From Latrodectus hesperus (Eukaryota > Arthropoda > Arachnida > Araneae > Theridiidae), in NCBI GenBank assembly GCA_037975125.1, contig JAJQOW010000243.1, positions 1 through 64,000 on the forward strand: 64,000 nt of DNA, read 5' to 3'. This document shows positions 28,341 through 40,799 of this stretch, one piece after another. Both the position numbers and the translations under genes were made by a program. How positions within the stretch are numbered: the stretch's first letter is position 1; each line of letters starts with the position of its first letter. Under the pieces are notes generated by a model. The model was not told the DNA's origin and did no database searches. It saw nothing but the letters and a program-made list of their open reading frames with translations.

Positions 28341-30300
28341 AAATTTAACCTTTTCGCATTGATATAAGGAACCACCGGTATAATAGTTTCAATTTATATA
28401 TCAGCTTTTGTGTTTCTCAGGAATGGACAACTTGAAAATAAATTTAAAGGTAGGATTTCAAATATTTCGCTAATTTTTTGGAACAAGTTCTTAATGTTTC
28501 TGTGTTTATTCTACTGAGTTGAATAGAACAAATAATCAAAAAATAATCATTACAATTATTCAAAAATTGTGATATGAATCTAAAATTTATGAGATTGTAT
28601 AATTATAGAGAATATACTGATTTCAGCGAATATTTTTGAGTATAAAGAATAGAAATTTTTTGTAAGAAAATCTTGTAAATCAATACGAGAAAGTAAATTT
28701 GTTTGTTTTGAATTTAATCACATTCTTTCTTGTATTACTCTCAGATGTTTCTAATGTAGCCTTTCTTCTTATTGAACTTATGATCATTTTCTTAATTTTA
28801 ATTATAAATCAATTATAAATTGTAACTTTAACATTAACTCAAATTTTATAAACTGTTTGTTACACTTTTATTAAATTTGTTAAGGAAGAAAGATTCAACC
28901 TCATTAACGTAATATCTAATTTTGAACCTTCCACACATTTGTGTTAAAATCAGTGTAGTATATCATATAATATATAATTGAAAATTTTGAATTTTTCATT
29001 CCCCTAATGATTTTGGAAGAACTAAAATAAAGAAACTAAACAAATACTTTTAGAATATACCACAGTATATGCTTCTAATAAATATTCAAGAAAATATAAA
29101 AGAAAAATAATGAAAATTGCGGAAAAATCGTAAAAATTTTTTTGTTTATAAATATTTATCAGCGCAAAGTACCACTCTTTGAGATCCATCTGTTTGAAGC
29201 CAAGTGTGTTTAGTTTTTACAGATAATATTAAAGTTTTGATTTATTATTTTGTCTTTGGTTGCAAGTTTAATAATAATTTACGTAAATCAATCACTATAA
29301 GGAAAATTCTATGCCATGATTCGTTTGCATTCTAGAACAAAGTAATTATTTTGAAATAAGAAAAATATCTTCATGAGCAATAGGTTAGTTCCAGAAATGA
29401 AACACAGACATGTAGTATCTTATACAAGTGGTGTTATTTTAATAATTTGGACTAAAGGAATAATTGCACAATCGATTGCTAGTAAAAATAAATTGTTTTA
29501 GATTGATCAACTGTAATGCCATTTATTGAAGCGGTTAAAAATCTTTTCTACAACGACTTCTTCCACACGCTAAACAGTACGTTACGCTTGAGATTAAAAA
29601 TAAATTCTGTTATATTTAAAATTATTTATATTACATCTCTTGGTTTGATTTCAAATTTTCTCTTTCGTATTTACTTTGTTAAAAATACGATAATCTTTAA
29701 CTGTCTTAAGATTAATTACATAATATTTTACTGAAATCTACAAATAATCAAAATATAATTCTAGTTGTCTGTCAAACGTTTGCCCGAAGTTATAGCAAGA
29801 ACAATGACAGAGAATTTAATTAAATGTTTATCATATTAATTTCTGATTAAATGAAAAAAAATCAGTTTTTTCCTTTAATGACCTTTAATAACAGCGATTA
29901 CTTTATTTAAACATTTAATAAAACCTATAATAACAGCGATTAATTTATTTAAAACATTATTATTTATATGAAATTAAGGCAAATATGTTAATTCAAGGTT
30001 ATAATCAATTTAAATCTAAATGTAAAATACCATTGTCTAATTTTCTAGCGAAAGCACGTGGTATATTAAATCAAATTTACATTAAATTAAACTTGTAAAA
30101 CAATTGTTACACTTTCAGTAACTATTGTAAAATAGAAAAAAATATTTAACCTCATTAATATAAAATCTAAATATAATTCGAGCACACACTTGACTTCATG
30201 CAGAAAATTTAATATACAATGGAATAATTTTTTAAAAAAATTTTTACTTGAAACATATTAATGTGTTTCGAGAAAAACTTTCAACAATGTGTTATAAAAT
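28340..30300. repeat. Mosaic of short block fragments
   Basis: 28,328-28,437 matches 13,541-13,655. 28,440-28,660 matches the 15.9/24.5-kb block, and 28,660-28,960 matches 16,360-16,700. 29,300-29,950 matches 43,540-43,900 and 15,000-15,300. 28,960-29,300 and 29,950-30,300 show only weak similarity to other blocks. No genes. A 72-codon open frame at 29,516-29,734 is broken in the other copies. Confidence 0.55.
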
Positions 30301-32796
30301 GAGAAATGTTTAAAAATATTTCATTATTTACATAGTCTATCATAAACTAACACACATCTTCATTAACATAAATATATTAATATAAAAATTTTTCTATACA
30401 AAAATCAGTTTATTCACGGAATATCTATTGGCAACTGCATTGAGAAATTCCTTAAGGAATGAAAAGACACTAATATCTACATTATGCTGTCTCAAAATCT
30501 AAGCTCAGGGATTGCTTTAATTTAAAAACTTAATTACAGTATTCATTATTAATTTAAACTGTGAATAACCCTGATATGAATTATGTGCAAAAATGGTCAT
30601 GCCATGATAAAATCAAATTAAAATCTTAACTGTATTCAGAAACTCTGATAGTTCCATAAAGCAAGCTTTTAATTTTTTCACCCTTAGAAAAATGTCATTC
30701 ATGAGAAACCACTAAATGTAAGAAAATATAATTACCACAACAGATCTAATTTCCTTCTCCATTAATGAAAGGAATTTCAACTCAATAAAATCTATTTACT
30801 CATGAAAAATAACTCAATTAAGAAATTGTTATTTTCTTGCATTTTATGAATTATTTGATATCTTTTCACTTGATATAAGCAGAACAATTCTCTTAGTGGG
30901 GAGGAATGTAGCATTTTCAACAAAGCTAGGGCAGGAATAAATATTAATCAAGAATTAATATCTTTTCTAACCTCATTTTCTTTTACAATATATACATATA
31001 CTATTTTCAAAGGAATGTAGATATAAGAAACTAAGATCAATAGTTCCTAAAATCTATATACATTGAACTGCTGGAAAAACCTACAGCTTGTTAATTTATG
31101 AATAAGCTAAATTATACTTTTTTTAAATTTAATACACTGAAAGTGTATATTAAACATCAAACATTACTCATTTTGGAAATATGGCAGTTTTTTTATTGTA
31201 TTATAAAGTATTAACCTTTATCAACTCAGCCATTTTAAATGCATAAATTAAATGTATGCCTGCTTTGTTAATTCTTCAGCTGTTTTTCGAGATGTTTCCG
31301 CATGTGTCTGCAAAAAATAGAAGGTACAAGTAATGATGAATAAATAATTAATCGTCAACGTATTTATGAAACAGTATTATGGGCATAAGAACAAAACAAC
31401 AGATAAAATTCCTATTAGCTGTTGTTTTGATTTTGTTGAGAATTTTAGATATATTCAAATAGGCTATGTGAACAAAGATTGCAATGTGTTTTTAGAAGCA
31501 TGTGTCTCGAATTTTAACATAGTCCAATGAAGCTTATTTATCTTATGAGATATTTGTAGTATTGATGGAATGGTTTAAAACTGTCACTCTCTAAAGAAAG
31601 AAATCTAAAATATTTTCAGCTGCAAGCAAAACAATTTAAGTTCATACAAAATTCAGGTGGTTGCAAAGAACAATCAAATTGAGCAGAAACTTATTTAAAA
31701 AACAAAAGAATTTCTTAAGTAGATTCGGTACAATTTTTCAGATCTTTCAAGCATATAAACAGCTTTCAAAGAAGATGCTGCTAATGGTTTAAACTTATAT
31801 TTTAATATATAATTTAATGTAGAAAATACATGATACAGACTTACTCACATTAAAATGTATTTGTATGACTTTAAAAATATATTTACGGTTGTAAAGTGTA
31901 AGTTGTATTCCAAGTAATATGCACTCTATTTTCAACAACATTTTAATTAACATTTCTTTTGTTCAGAACATTAAGACAATGTGTTAATTTTTTTAAAAAA
32001 AATTAAACGTGTTAGTAAAACGACAAAGATTTCATTGCGGTTGACACAAGGATAATCATTTTGTCATTCATGCAAAATTATCATAAAAAAGTTCTAAATG
32101 TGACTAAATCTTCCAAACTAAAAAATGTCTTGGTCCCCATATATATGCATTGAATAGAGAATGATAAATTATATTTGACTTTGACATTAGCATACTAATA
32201 ATAATATTATGTTCTGTCAGAAATTATATTACCTTATAAAATATACTACCCTGCAAATTGTTATTCTACTCACTATCAATTATTCATATTTTGTTAAAGA
32301 TTTCCATTTATGTGTTTCAGAATTAAGGAATCAGTAATGATTAATGAAAAAGCCTTGAGAATATTTTACCCAGAATTCCTTTCATCATTTATTGTGAAAA
32401 TTAATAAAGCTCTCTGATTTAAAGAAATGTCAAATCTTGGATTTAGGCAATTTTTAAAAGGTCATCGAAATTCAACACTAGTACTTCAGATGCAAGAGTA
32501 TTCAGTTTACAGAATTTGGGTTATGCATATTATTTCTCCAGAATAAAATGTCTGGCCATCTAATCAGAAAATATATTCCAGGGAAAAAAACAGCAGATGG
32601 GAATCCTATGTTAAGGATGACAGGATTCCGATGAATAAGTTATGAAAAAAATAAAATAAAAGAGAGTTGCTGATTTTTTTAAAACAAAATTGAAATAAAT
32701 TCCTGCCAAATGATTCGTGTAAGCATGAATCGATTGTAAGAACAAACAAGAATATTTGAAACTATCAGACACATCAAGATGTCATCTTCGGTCAAA
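30300..32796. repeat. Large duplication, unit 1 left part
   Basis: Matches 44,400-46,924 almost continuously at an offset of about 14.1 kb. A few small indels are visible: a roughly 100-bp stretch near 45,570-45,680 is longer in the second unit, and about 110 bp near 30,600 is missing from it. The match ends exactly at the mariner insertion and resumes after it. Confidence 0.9.
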
Positions 32797-32798
32797 TA

Positions 32799-34094
32799 CA
32801 GAGGGTGTTAACACATTTTTAGAACGCTTTTGATTAAGAATTTTAAAAAAGAAAATGTTTTGAAATAAAAATTTTTGGCAACAGCTTATTTTTTGAAATG
32901 AGAAATATCTTCTGCTACTTTTAAATTTATTGTTCTTTCAAAATGTAGAATGTAAACAAGCTGTGGATTGAGGGATATGTTTTTGCACTTTACGAAAAAT
33001 ATTCTTTTTCCAGGATTCAAAAACGTTGTGAAATGCATGGTATTAAAATTTCTATATGCAAAATGAGCAACATTTTTAATCGGACAGGTAAAAACCGTCA
33101 ATCATTATTTCTACATGGAAAGAAGACTCTAAACGAGTATCCGTAAAAAGTTTGTACTGTTTCAAATGTTCCTAAAGTGAAATTGCTGGTAACAAGAGAA
33201 AATCTATCAACACAGAAATCAATTTCAAAGTCTTTAGATACATCTGTATCAACAATAAAAAAAATAATAAATCAAGATTTACAACTTAAAAAAGCTAAAA
33301 ACCATTATGTTCACCAGCTTTTGCCGAGGCATGTGGCTCAACGCAAAACATTTTGTAGAATCTTGTATGAAAACCATTTAGCAAGAGATAAATGGAAATA
33401 CATTGTGACCCTTGATGAAGCATGGGTTTACCTAAATTACTGCAACAAAAAGATCTATTTACTATAGGAAACGAGGAGAAACAAATATTCAAACATTGTT
33501 CCATCAATCTAACGAAAGTTTCAGTAAGGGGTTTATGATAGTCGCAGGTTTCTCCAACAATGGGAAATTAAAAATAAAAAGAATACAAAAAATTGTTAAA
33601 ATCAACTCATCATACTATCAGGAGAAGGTTTTAAGTCCAATATTTACAGAAGAAATTCCACTTCTTTATCCCAAAGACTTTCAAAGAGTGAAACTTCATC
33701 AAGACAAAGCCACAAGTCATACTTCGAAAACTACCGCTGCATTCCTTGAAAAAATGAAGACTAATACAAGTATTGCATATATACCTTTTCAACATATTCT
33801 TGTGAAATCCCCTGACGTTTCACCTATGGTCTATTGTGCCTTTGGTCTGTTAAAAAGAGCTCTTTCTAAACGCAAACCCACCACAATGGATAGACTCTGG
33901 AAAGTAGTGGAAGAGGGATGGAAAGCAATACCCCTGGAAATTTTACGAAAAGCTCTTATATCATGGAAATCACGATGTAGACTTATAGTCCAGAAAGAAA
34001 GCTATCAGATCGAACATTTAAAAAATAGTCTTTACATTTTAAACATTAATTAAACGGCCCCAAAATCGTTCTAAAAATGTGTTAACACCCTCTG
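32799..34094 (+). mobile_element. Mariner-like element, 1,296 bp, with paralogous empty site
   Basis: The ends are perfect 28-bp inverted repeats starting cagagggtgttaacac, flanked by TA at 32,797-32,798 and 34,095-34,096. The duplicate of this locus at 46,921-46,930 reads caaatagtta with a single TA and no element. The paralogue therefore shows both the exact insert and its target duplication. Insertion happened after the large duplication, unless it was precisely lost from the other copy. A second, more damaged member of the family is at 55,912-58,980. Confidence 0.95.
32943..34053 (+). pseudogene. Mariner-like (DD41D spacing) transposase, inactive
   Basis: A DDE-type transposase that in an intact form cuts and pastes its own element at TA sites. 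Reading through damage, an N-terminal helix-turn-helix part (KSISKSLDTSVSTIKKIINQ) is followed by three catalytic positions: TLDEAW, HQDKATSH and PMVYCAFG. By my count 41 residues separate the second and third. The third Asp is Val here, whereas the 58-kb copy keeps AMDYCAFG. Other damage includes a stop directly after the likely ATG (32,943), a TAA at 33,144-33,146 and a one-base A insertion near 33,447-33,451 that shifts the frame before the second half (33,452-34,053). It is not functional. DD41D has been reported for rosa-like elements; my placement there is tentative. Confidence 0.88.
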
Positions 34095-34096
34095 TA

Positions 34097-35170
34097 GTTA
34101 GTGGAGCGTAAATGTCAAATAAAGAATCCATGAAATGTTTAATCTAATCAAACTTTGCAAATGTTAGAAGAATTTGACAATAAACAAAAATAGTGTTGCA
34201 GTTATATTAAGCATCAGCGGAAGTGATGAAGTAGGGAATATAAATAAAATAGCATCATTCTTACACGAAAATTCAATAAGTTTCAAAGAATCTGATTTCA
34301 TCTCGTATAATTTAACAGACGCGGATATATTAACATTGCTTTTGAGAAAGTCAAAAGAAGTATTTAGTTTTATTTTTGTCGATGAATAATTAAGAATTAC
34401 TTTAAATAAATTAATCAAACAGTTTTTATACGTATCCAAATAATACCGAGAGCATATTGTGAAATGTATTTTCAATATGTTGAAAATTATGACATTTATT
34501 TAAGACAAGAATGGAAGATACTTTGTACAAATGATATGAAAAAAGATATAATTTTCTATAATAAAAAGAATTCTTTTAAAATACAGGTTACGAAAATATA
34601 TTCACATTAAATTTCATTTTGGTGGTTTTTAATGTCGTATAAATGTTAGGAATTGAAATGTTTACTTCTTATTTAAACATAATAATGACAATAATTTGAT
34701 ACATGATCCTAAAATTATCATTCGAAAGATTCATTTTTATGACTGAAAATCAATTTATCTGCTTATAATTTGACTTTATTAGATTATAATTTGTTTTATA
34801 TTTGAATATTTCTAATAGCTAATGGACATATACTTTATATTATAGAACAAATACTATACGCATTACTAAACAATTATTCATTTCACATTCATATTTAATT
34901 TAATGCAGTTGCTTTCAAAATTCTTATCATCTAATGGGCTGTAGGAAGTACATTGTTAAATGATGAATACGCATATTTGCTCAAAATAAGTGTACTTATT
35001 TTTAAATTATAGAATTTAAAAATAAATATTTTTGGTTATACAAAATAATATCTTTGTGGACTTATTTGAGCAGGTATGCGTATTCAACAATTAATAATGT
35101 ACTTTCTTAATTTCATTAAAAGAAGGGAAATGAAATGAAAATGAGTAGACAGTACAGTTGACAGTATTTA
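34097..35170. repeat. Large duplication, unit 1 middle part
   Basis: Matches 46,927-47,995 at an offset of about 12.83 kb. It includes the short shared open frame at 34,174-34,389. The remainder is AT-rich and noncoding. Confidence 0.88.
34174..34389 (+). other. 71-codon open frame shared with the duplicate
   Basis: The frame has no ATG (it opens at TTG) and an in-frame stop shortly upstream. It ends at the same TAA as its duplicate at 47,005-47,220. Between the two I count about 13 base differences, altering 9 of 71 residues with only one clearly silent change. This does not look like a protein under purifying selection. No family is recognised. It may be a remnant exon or chance. Confidence 0.3.
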
Positions 35171-35171
35171 C

Positions 35172-35360
35172 TTAAATTTTTTTATCCAACGCCGAGACAG
35201 CGGCCTTATCGGCCAGGAGTCCTCTGGCAGCCCAATAAAAATTAGCCTTATTGTGGAAATTGCCAGGTAAACAGTTCATAAGAGAATGCGCAGGACAGCT
35301 TGGCAAATGAATAAAATCCATAAAAGCTCCTGAAGGACACAGAGTACAGTAGGGCATATT
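35172..35360 (-). pseudogene. LINE C-terminal zinc-knuckle fragment, unit 1
   Basis: A 61-codon minus-strand frame with CTLC ... HLPSC, a Cys-x2-Cys ... His-x4-Cys arrangement typical of the C-terminus of RNase H-bearing LINE polyproteins. It is followed by a segment reminiscent of the usual 'yWxAR' ending (NFYWAARGLLAD). The fragment stands alone: no RNase H or RT is seen upstream within 1 kb. Its duplicate is at 47,995-48,180. Confidence 0.6.
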
Positions 35361-38300
35361 TACATTTACTTAAATTTAACAATATTTTCACTAAGTATGC
35401 TACCCCTACTTCCCCTACAAATTAACACAGCTAATTTGTTGATTGTAAAATTTCTTTTCATTATTATTCAAAACAGTATTTATAGTAAATAAATATTTTC
35501 CCCATAATATTAAAAAATATTAATTCATTTCATTTGATTTGCAAACATAGTATGTAAAACGAACTAAAATTTATTTTTCAAAATAAAAATATTTAAATAA
35601 TTTTGTTTAGTAAATAAATATCGATTACATATTTCCCTGGATTTATACTTGAAATTACTTAATAGATAAATTTCAGGTACAAGTATTTCACGAATATAAT
35701 TTTTGAGATAAATGTTTTTTATTATAAAGTTTTCCTATGGATTTTTATTTAAATAAAGAAAATATATAAGAAGATCTTGAATAATTAGCATTAGAATCTA
35801 ATTTTTGCTCTTATTTTAAAAAACTAATTAATGAGTGATTTCACGAATTTCTAATTTTACCTTGGTAAACGACGCTTTGTTCGATTATGATATATTCGAT
35901 ATCATCTAATGAACCTATATTTAAAAAAAATGCATTTTCTTAGAAGCTTTTGAATTTTCTCATGAAGTGTTGGTAAGAGGTAGATGAAATGAATGGTATG
36001 CCAAAAATACATGTATTAAATTATATTTTATTTCCTTTTCACAATAGGAGAAAAATTTTACATAAAAATAATTTATGCCAAAATCAAGTGCCTTTAATTT
36101 TGTATATTCTAATCTGATTCAGTAATGACTGTAAATATAAATAGTTATCAAGCAATAAACTAAATACCGACTAACAATTATCCCGTGTGTTTGTGTTTGT
36201 GTGTGTGAAGATTGGAGAATTTATTATCTTTGTCTTGTGTGGTAAAATTACTTTAAGGTTCATCTGCTCCCACTTCTCTTTTACATACAGATACACAAGT
36301 GAGTACAGTAAAAAGTAAAATAATAACCAGTATTTAACATTTGATTTCTGTTTATTTTTACTATATTATTTTAGGCAACAATATAGTTAAAAATAATGAT
36401 TCAAAAGGGTTGTTTTCTACTATTATGCAGTTGGTGCCAACATCAAAAATAACAGAAAAATAAATTATAGATATAAACCTAGAGCCCATAAGCTTAAGGC
36501 TGATATATTTCTTGAGTACCAATAAACACAGCCAGGAAACTAATCTCAGTAATTTAGCAATAAAATATGAAACCTATGTGGATAATTCGATAAATGTAAG
36601 TCTAAAATTTTTTCTACTAACGAATGTAGATCTTGTTTTTTTAAAAAAAATCTCCATAATAAAAAGAGAACAACATTGAACGAATATAACAAATGCGTTA
36701 AAAAGTATTTTTATAAAAAAACTTCTTTTAAATTTTAGTAGTTATATAGAATTCATAAAAATGGAACATAGATTCCTGATACATACTATTCATTAAAAAT
36801 TAAAATAATTGCCGAAGAATATTTTTATATTTACTTTTTTCCTGAAGATCGTCTAATCATGCTTTCATAGCTTACGAATATATTCTTGACTTCAAAAATG
36901 GGAAACATATTTCTGATATTAATAGAATGAAGTAAAACACCTACTCTTATATGTCAGAATGATGAGGGATGAATTTTTGGCAAATTGTACATTAAAATTT
37001 GGAATATTTGTTTATGTTTAAAGAAATATGGGAAATAATTTCTCTTAAAATGTTGACTTTATAATGCAACTGACTGCCGATAATGATATGAAATACCATT
37101 AATAGGGTTTGAAATTGTGAACTAAAAAATACCAATGTTGAATGCATGGCTTGCGACAAATATTTAGTGTCCACATAACAGTATATATTATTTTAGATAT
37201 ATTTGTTTACTCTTGCTTTAAAAATATTCAATTGTAAAATACTTTTAGCATTAGAATCATTTTTGCGAGCAATATACTAATACATAAACACAAAGACACC
37301 AATATATGGTGTTGGAATTTTTGGTAAATTGTTATAAAGAGTAGAATAAATATTAAGCAGAACCTTATCAAATTTAACATTACAGTCTTGATTAGCATAA
37401 GAATTTTATTGAATTTTTAATATGTTGTTAGAAATAGTTACTTAACAGACACTTATTTTTGTTTTCTAAATGGATACGCAAATATGTGAAGCAATGAAGA
37501 AATCAAGACATTTATTAATCAATTAATTATATTTTACGTATATTAAATATATGAACAGTAAACGTTTCTAACTATTTATCAATCCTTTTCGAAATTTAGA
37601 TTCAAATATTTAGAATGTTCAAAAGTGAAATTTTAGTTTTCCTTTAACGTTCAACAAACGCTATAAATAATTGCAAGAATACAACTTCATAAAAATACAG
37701 ACCTAGTGTATTCTTACTTAGTAAACGATATTTCAGTAAACATTTGATTTAAAGACTTTGAATTTTATCTAATACTTTACGCTGTTTGACTTAAATTGTT
37801 TCCTTTCTTCCAGTAATTCTGATTTTGAACATTCAAATGTCTTTCCCAAATGACAGACAGATCAATGATTCCCTCAATATTTTCAAGATTATTAAAAAAC
37901 CTATATGAAGCAGTAAAAAATGAAAAGACATACTTTGTTTGAGCTTCAAATGAATATTATCTTTTCCCATTTCAAATGAATAATGATATACTTTCCCTTA
38001 ATAAGAATAAAAATGAAAGGTGTGCATAATAACACAGAAAACCAAAAAGTCTACTTTTAATCTATTTTGAGACAAAAATAACATTTTAGAAACATATTTA
38101 CATTACGATTTATTTCATTATCTTTTTGACACTTAGTATTTGCTCTGATTAATTCTGATATATATATAAACTCGTGTCCATAAATTAAGGATAATGCAAG
38201 TTCAGGCAAAGAAAGAAACAGAAGCAAAGCAACTAACATGTGACACACTGGTAAAGTCTATTTATTAAACGAAGGTATAGAGCAAAAGCAGATGCTGTAT

Positions 38301-38510
38301 GCTGGACATCATTAATAAAATTTCCGACTTTTACTCCCTGGATACTACCTTTTTTCAGTCATCAGAAATTCTCAAAATTGTCGCAAGGATTCTCAAATAG
38401 GTGTAGAAATTCAAAAAAATATGAACCATAACTGAAGTGGCACATTGATTAGGAAAATTTTGATCATTTATCTGACTAATTTGATAAGATACGAAATTTA
38501 TTAGATAATG
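35360..38510. repeat. Large duplication, unit 1 right part
   Basis: 35,360-38,095 matches 48,180-51,000. 35,990-36,960 also matches 2,100-3,120. 38,170-38,510 matches 3,180-3,480, but is absent from the second unit, which is deleted from about 51,000. Noncoding. Confidence 0.85.
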
Positions 38511-38587
38511 GAAAGAATGCGATAAGAGAAATACGATAATAGAGTTCTTTCTTAGAACTTACTATGATAGATCTTTTAATAAGATGT

Positions 38588-39060
38588 TTAATAATATGGA
38601 AGAGCATTAGACGAGAAACATTCTGTATTATGAAAGCTTATTTTAGCCGGGAAGTTCGCTTTTTCGTTTCCTGGAACACAATATAGGCTTGGAACCTTCT
38701 TGAGCACTATAGTTTTCTCGAATAATGCCAAGTTTCTCAGATAAGGACGATAGTCCAATACGTCCAGCGTTACGGGATATCTATCTAAAACAGTAAGCAA
38801 GTGAGCTGCACAGGAATCACTGAGGATAACAGCTCCTGTGAAATTTTCAATCGAAAATGGCAGCTGAGACAGAGCTGTGCGGATAACAGCATTTTCAAAG
38901 TGAAATGCCGCACCTCGGCAACAAGGATACAGAAAGAGAAAATTATGGTACCTGTTTTAGGACAATTGAAAAAAGGTATGCTTCGGTAAAAATTCAAATC
39001 CACACTAGTTGGGGTAAAAAAAGAATTTAATATTTCAAGAACGAGGGCTCTCCGAATAGA
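38588..39060 (-). pseudogene. RNase H domain of LINE copy C
   Basis: 38,588-38,800 is open for 70 codons and reads TVLDRYPVTLDVLDYRP ... VPGNEKANFPAKI, without the frameshift seen in copy A at this point. Just upstream (minus strand) the frame gives AVILSDSCAAH, the usual surroundings of a catalytic Asp (SDS) in LINE RNase H. Further upstream the open frame 38,785-39,102 covers the domain's start after a shift. GNEKAN instead of GNEKAD suggests loss of the last catalytic Asp. Confidence 0.72.
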
Positions 39061-40054
39061 AGGGTCATTTTTATTTTTAAATAAACTTTTGACCCAAGTC
39101 AAGATTACTCCAGAACTATTTAAAATTTATTATTTTTTGTAGTGGAACAATTAAATCGGGTTAGTGCTTTAAATCAAGTGAATTTTTAACTGAAAAAATC
39201 TCTCTGCAGAAAGCGCATCTGGGTCTTGAGGTTTCTAGGAAGGTATTGTTTGAATTCATCCCTAGGCGAAAGACTCCAAGAATTCTAATAATCTTTTAGA
39301 AGAAAATCAAGGCTTTCCTTTGAATTATGGATCTTCAGGGATTATCCTTAAACAACATAAGTCAGGTAGTAGGCATTATTTAATTCCGTTTTACAAGCAT
39401 CGCACCAAATATCCAGTCATCTGTCACAAAAAGCCTTAGATTCAGATAAAAAATATTTGCTCAAATGCCTACATTTCAAAAGGGCTTTGCCGTACGTAAG
39501 CTTGAAAGAGCGCTGGAACAGGATGCCTTTATTCTAGTTGAAAAAATTTCTCTGATGCCTAGCTTTAAACTTTTTTTAACATTAGTCCTTTTATCCAGTC
39601 ATTAAGCAAAGTTAAGGTTTAAAAAGTTGCTGTAAGGTCTTCTCTGTTATACAGGGTGTAATGAAACTATTGACACTGTAGGACAAGTTAGATCAAAAAA
39701 TTCTAAATCACGTCTGCTCCTCAAACAGTAGTTAGCAAGTTTCCAAGTAATAATTTTAGTGCTTCTCATAATTATTTTCTCCAGAGCATTACCTGCAATA
39801 TAATTAAGTGATATTGATCTTTAACTAAAGAATATCATGATATTTGTCTTTGTAATGTGTTGGTTTAATGACAAAGGTATGAATCAAATTCTATCCCAGA
39901 AGTAGTCTTTGGTTTAAATACAGAACAAATGTATTTTTGAGGGTTTTAGTTGTTAGCTCCACATAAATTCTGTGCAAAAACATTAGTTACAGAATAGTTT
40001 GAAATAAGTTTTTAAGTATGAATGTTTATTTAAGTGAATCATCAGCATCATATA

Positions 40055-40276
40055 TTATATAGCGTAAAAATTTAAATGTTCCCTTACTATCATACTTGAA
40101 ATGAATTCATTAAATGAAGAGAGATCACTTATTGCTAACCAAGGTCTTTTTAAAGTATGCAGTTTGTTTTCTCCAAATTTCGACATCGCAAGGTGGAGAG
40201 TTAACTTTGCCTTTCTTCTAAGCCGGTCTCTTAAAGCTCTCAGTGATGCCAAGACATCTATCCAGAAATATTTCAT
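40055..40276 (-). pseudogene. LINE pre-RT connector of copy C
   Basis: An open 73-codon stretch rich in basic residues (RALRDRLRRKAKLTL). It corresponds to the 'W(W/T)..L..L.....rlRR' connector between endonuclease and RT in many LINE polyproteins. Copies B (22.2-22.5 kb) and E (51.6-51.75 kb) give the same phrases. It is broken on both sides. Confidence 0.55.
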
Positions 40277-40799
40277 TTCGTTTACCTTTCTCTAGGAATG
40301 GACTTTTTAACACAAGGTATTGCGGTGTCATTAAAAATTCTTTATAACTTAGGATTTAGAGTAAAATCAATTTTATCATAGTTAAGGCCATCTTCCACAA
40401 ATTCAGTAAGAGAAGCCAATTTGTTTTCTTAAAATTCCCAGAGATATTTGATGATGAATAGGGTGTGCTGATTTCAGATCTACTTTGGGTATTTCACTTT
40501 CTTCCAGCACCTGCCGGTGTGCTAATCAAGGGTCTTTCAAAATCCTTTGCTTTGTGTGTTTGCAAAAGTCAGTAGTCACCATCAATAGCTTTAGGGTTGA
40601 GCTTTTACTAGTATAATGAAGATAAGTATGCAGAGGTTTTTTTTACCGGATATTAGTTCGAATGTAGTCGAGCTCAAGAAGTCCTTTGCTCTCCTTCTCA
40701 CTTCATTAGTGTCAGAATATCACATCGTAGAATGAACATTAAAATTTCCTACAAAAATAGAGTGTTTTAAGCGATTAATATAGGAGAAGACGGAATAAT

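Noticed and set aside
39650..39690. 'tacagggtgtaatgaaac' resembling a mariner end
   Set aside because: The same sequence, diverged, continues in LINE copy E near 51,080-51,120, so it belongs to the LINE. No partner end or TA duplication was found.
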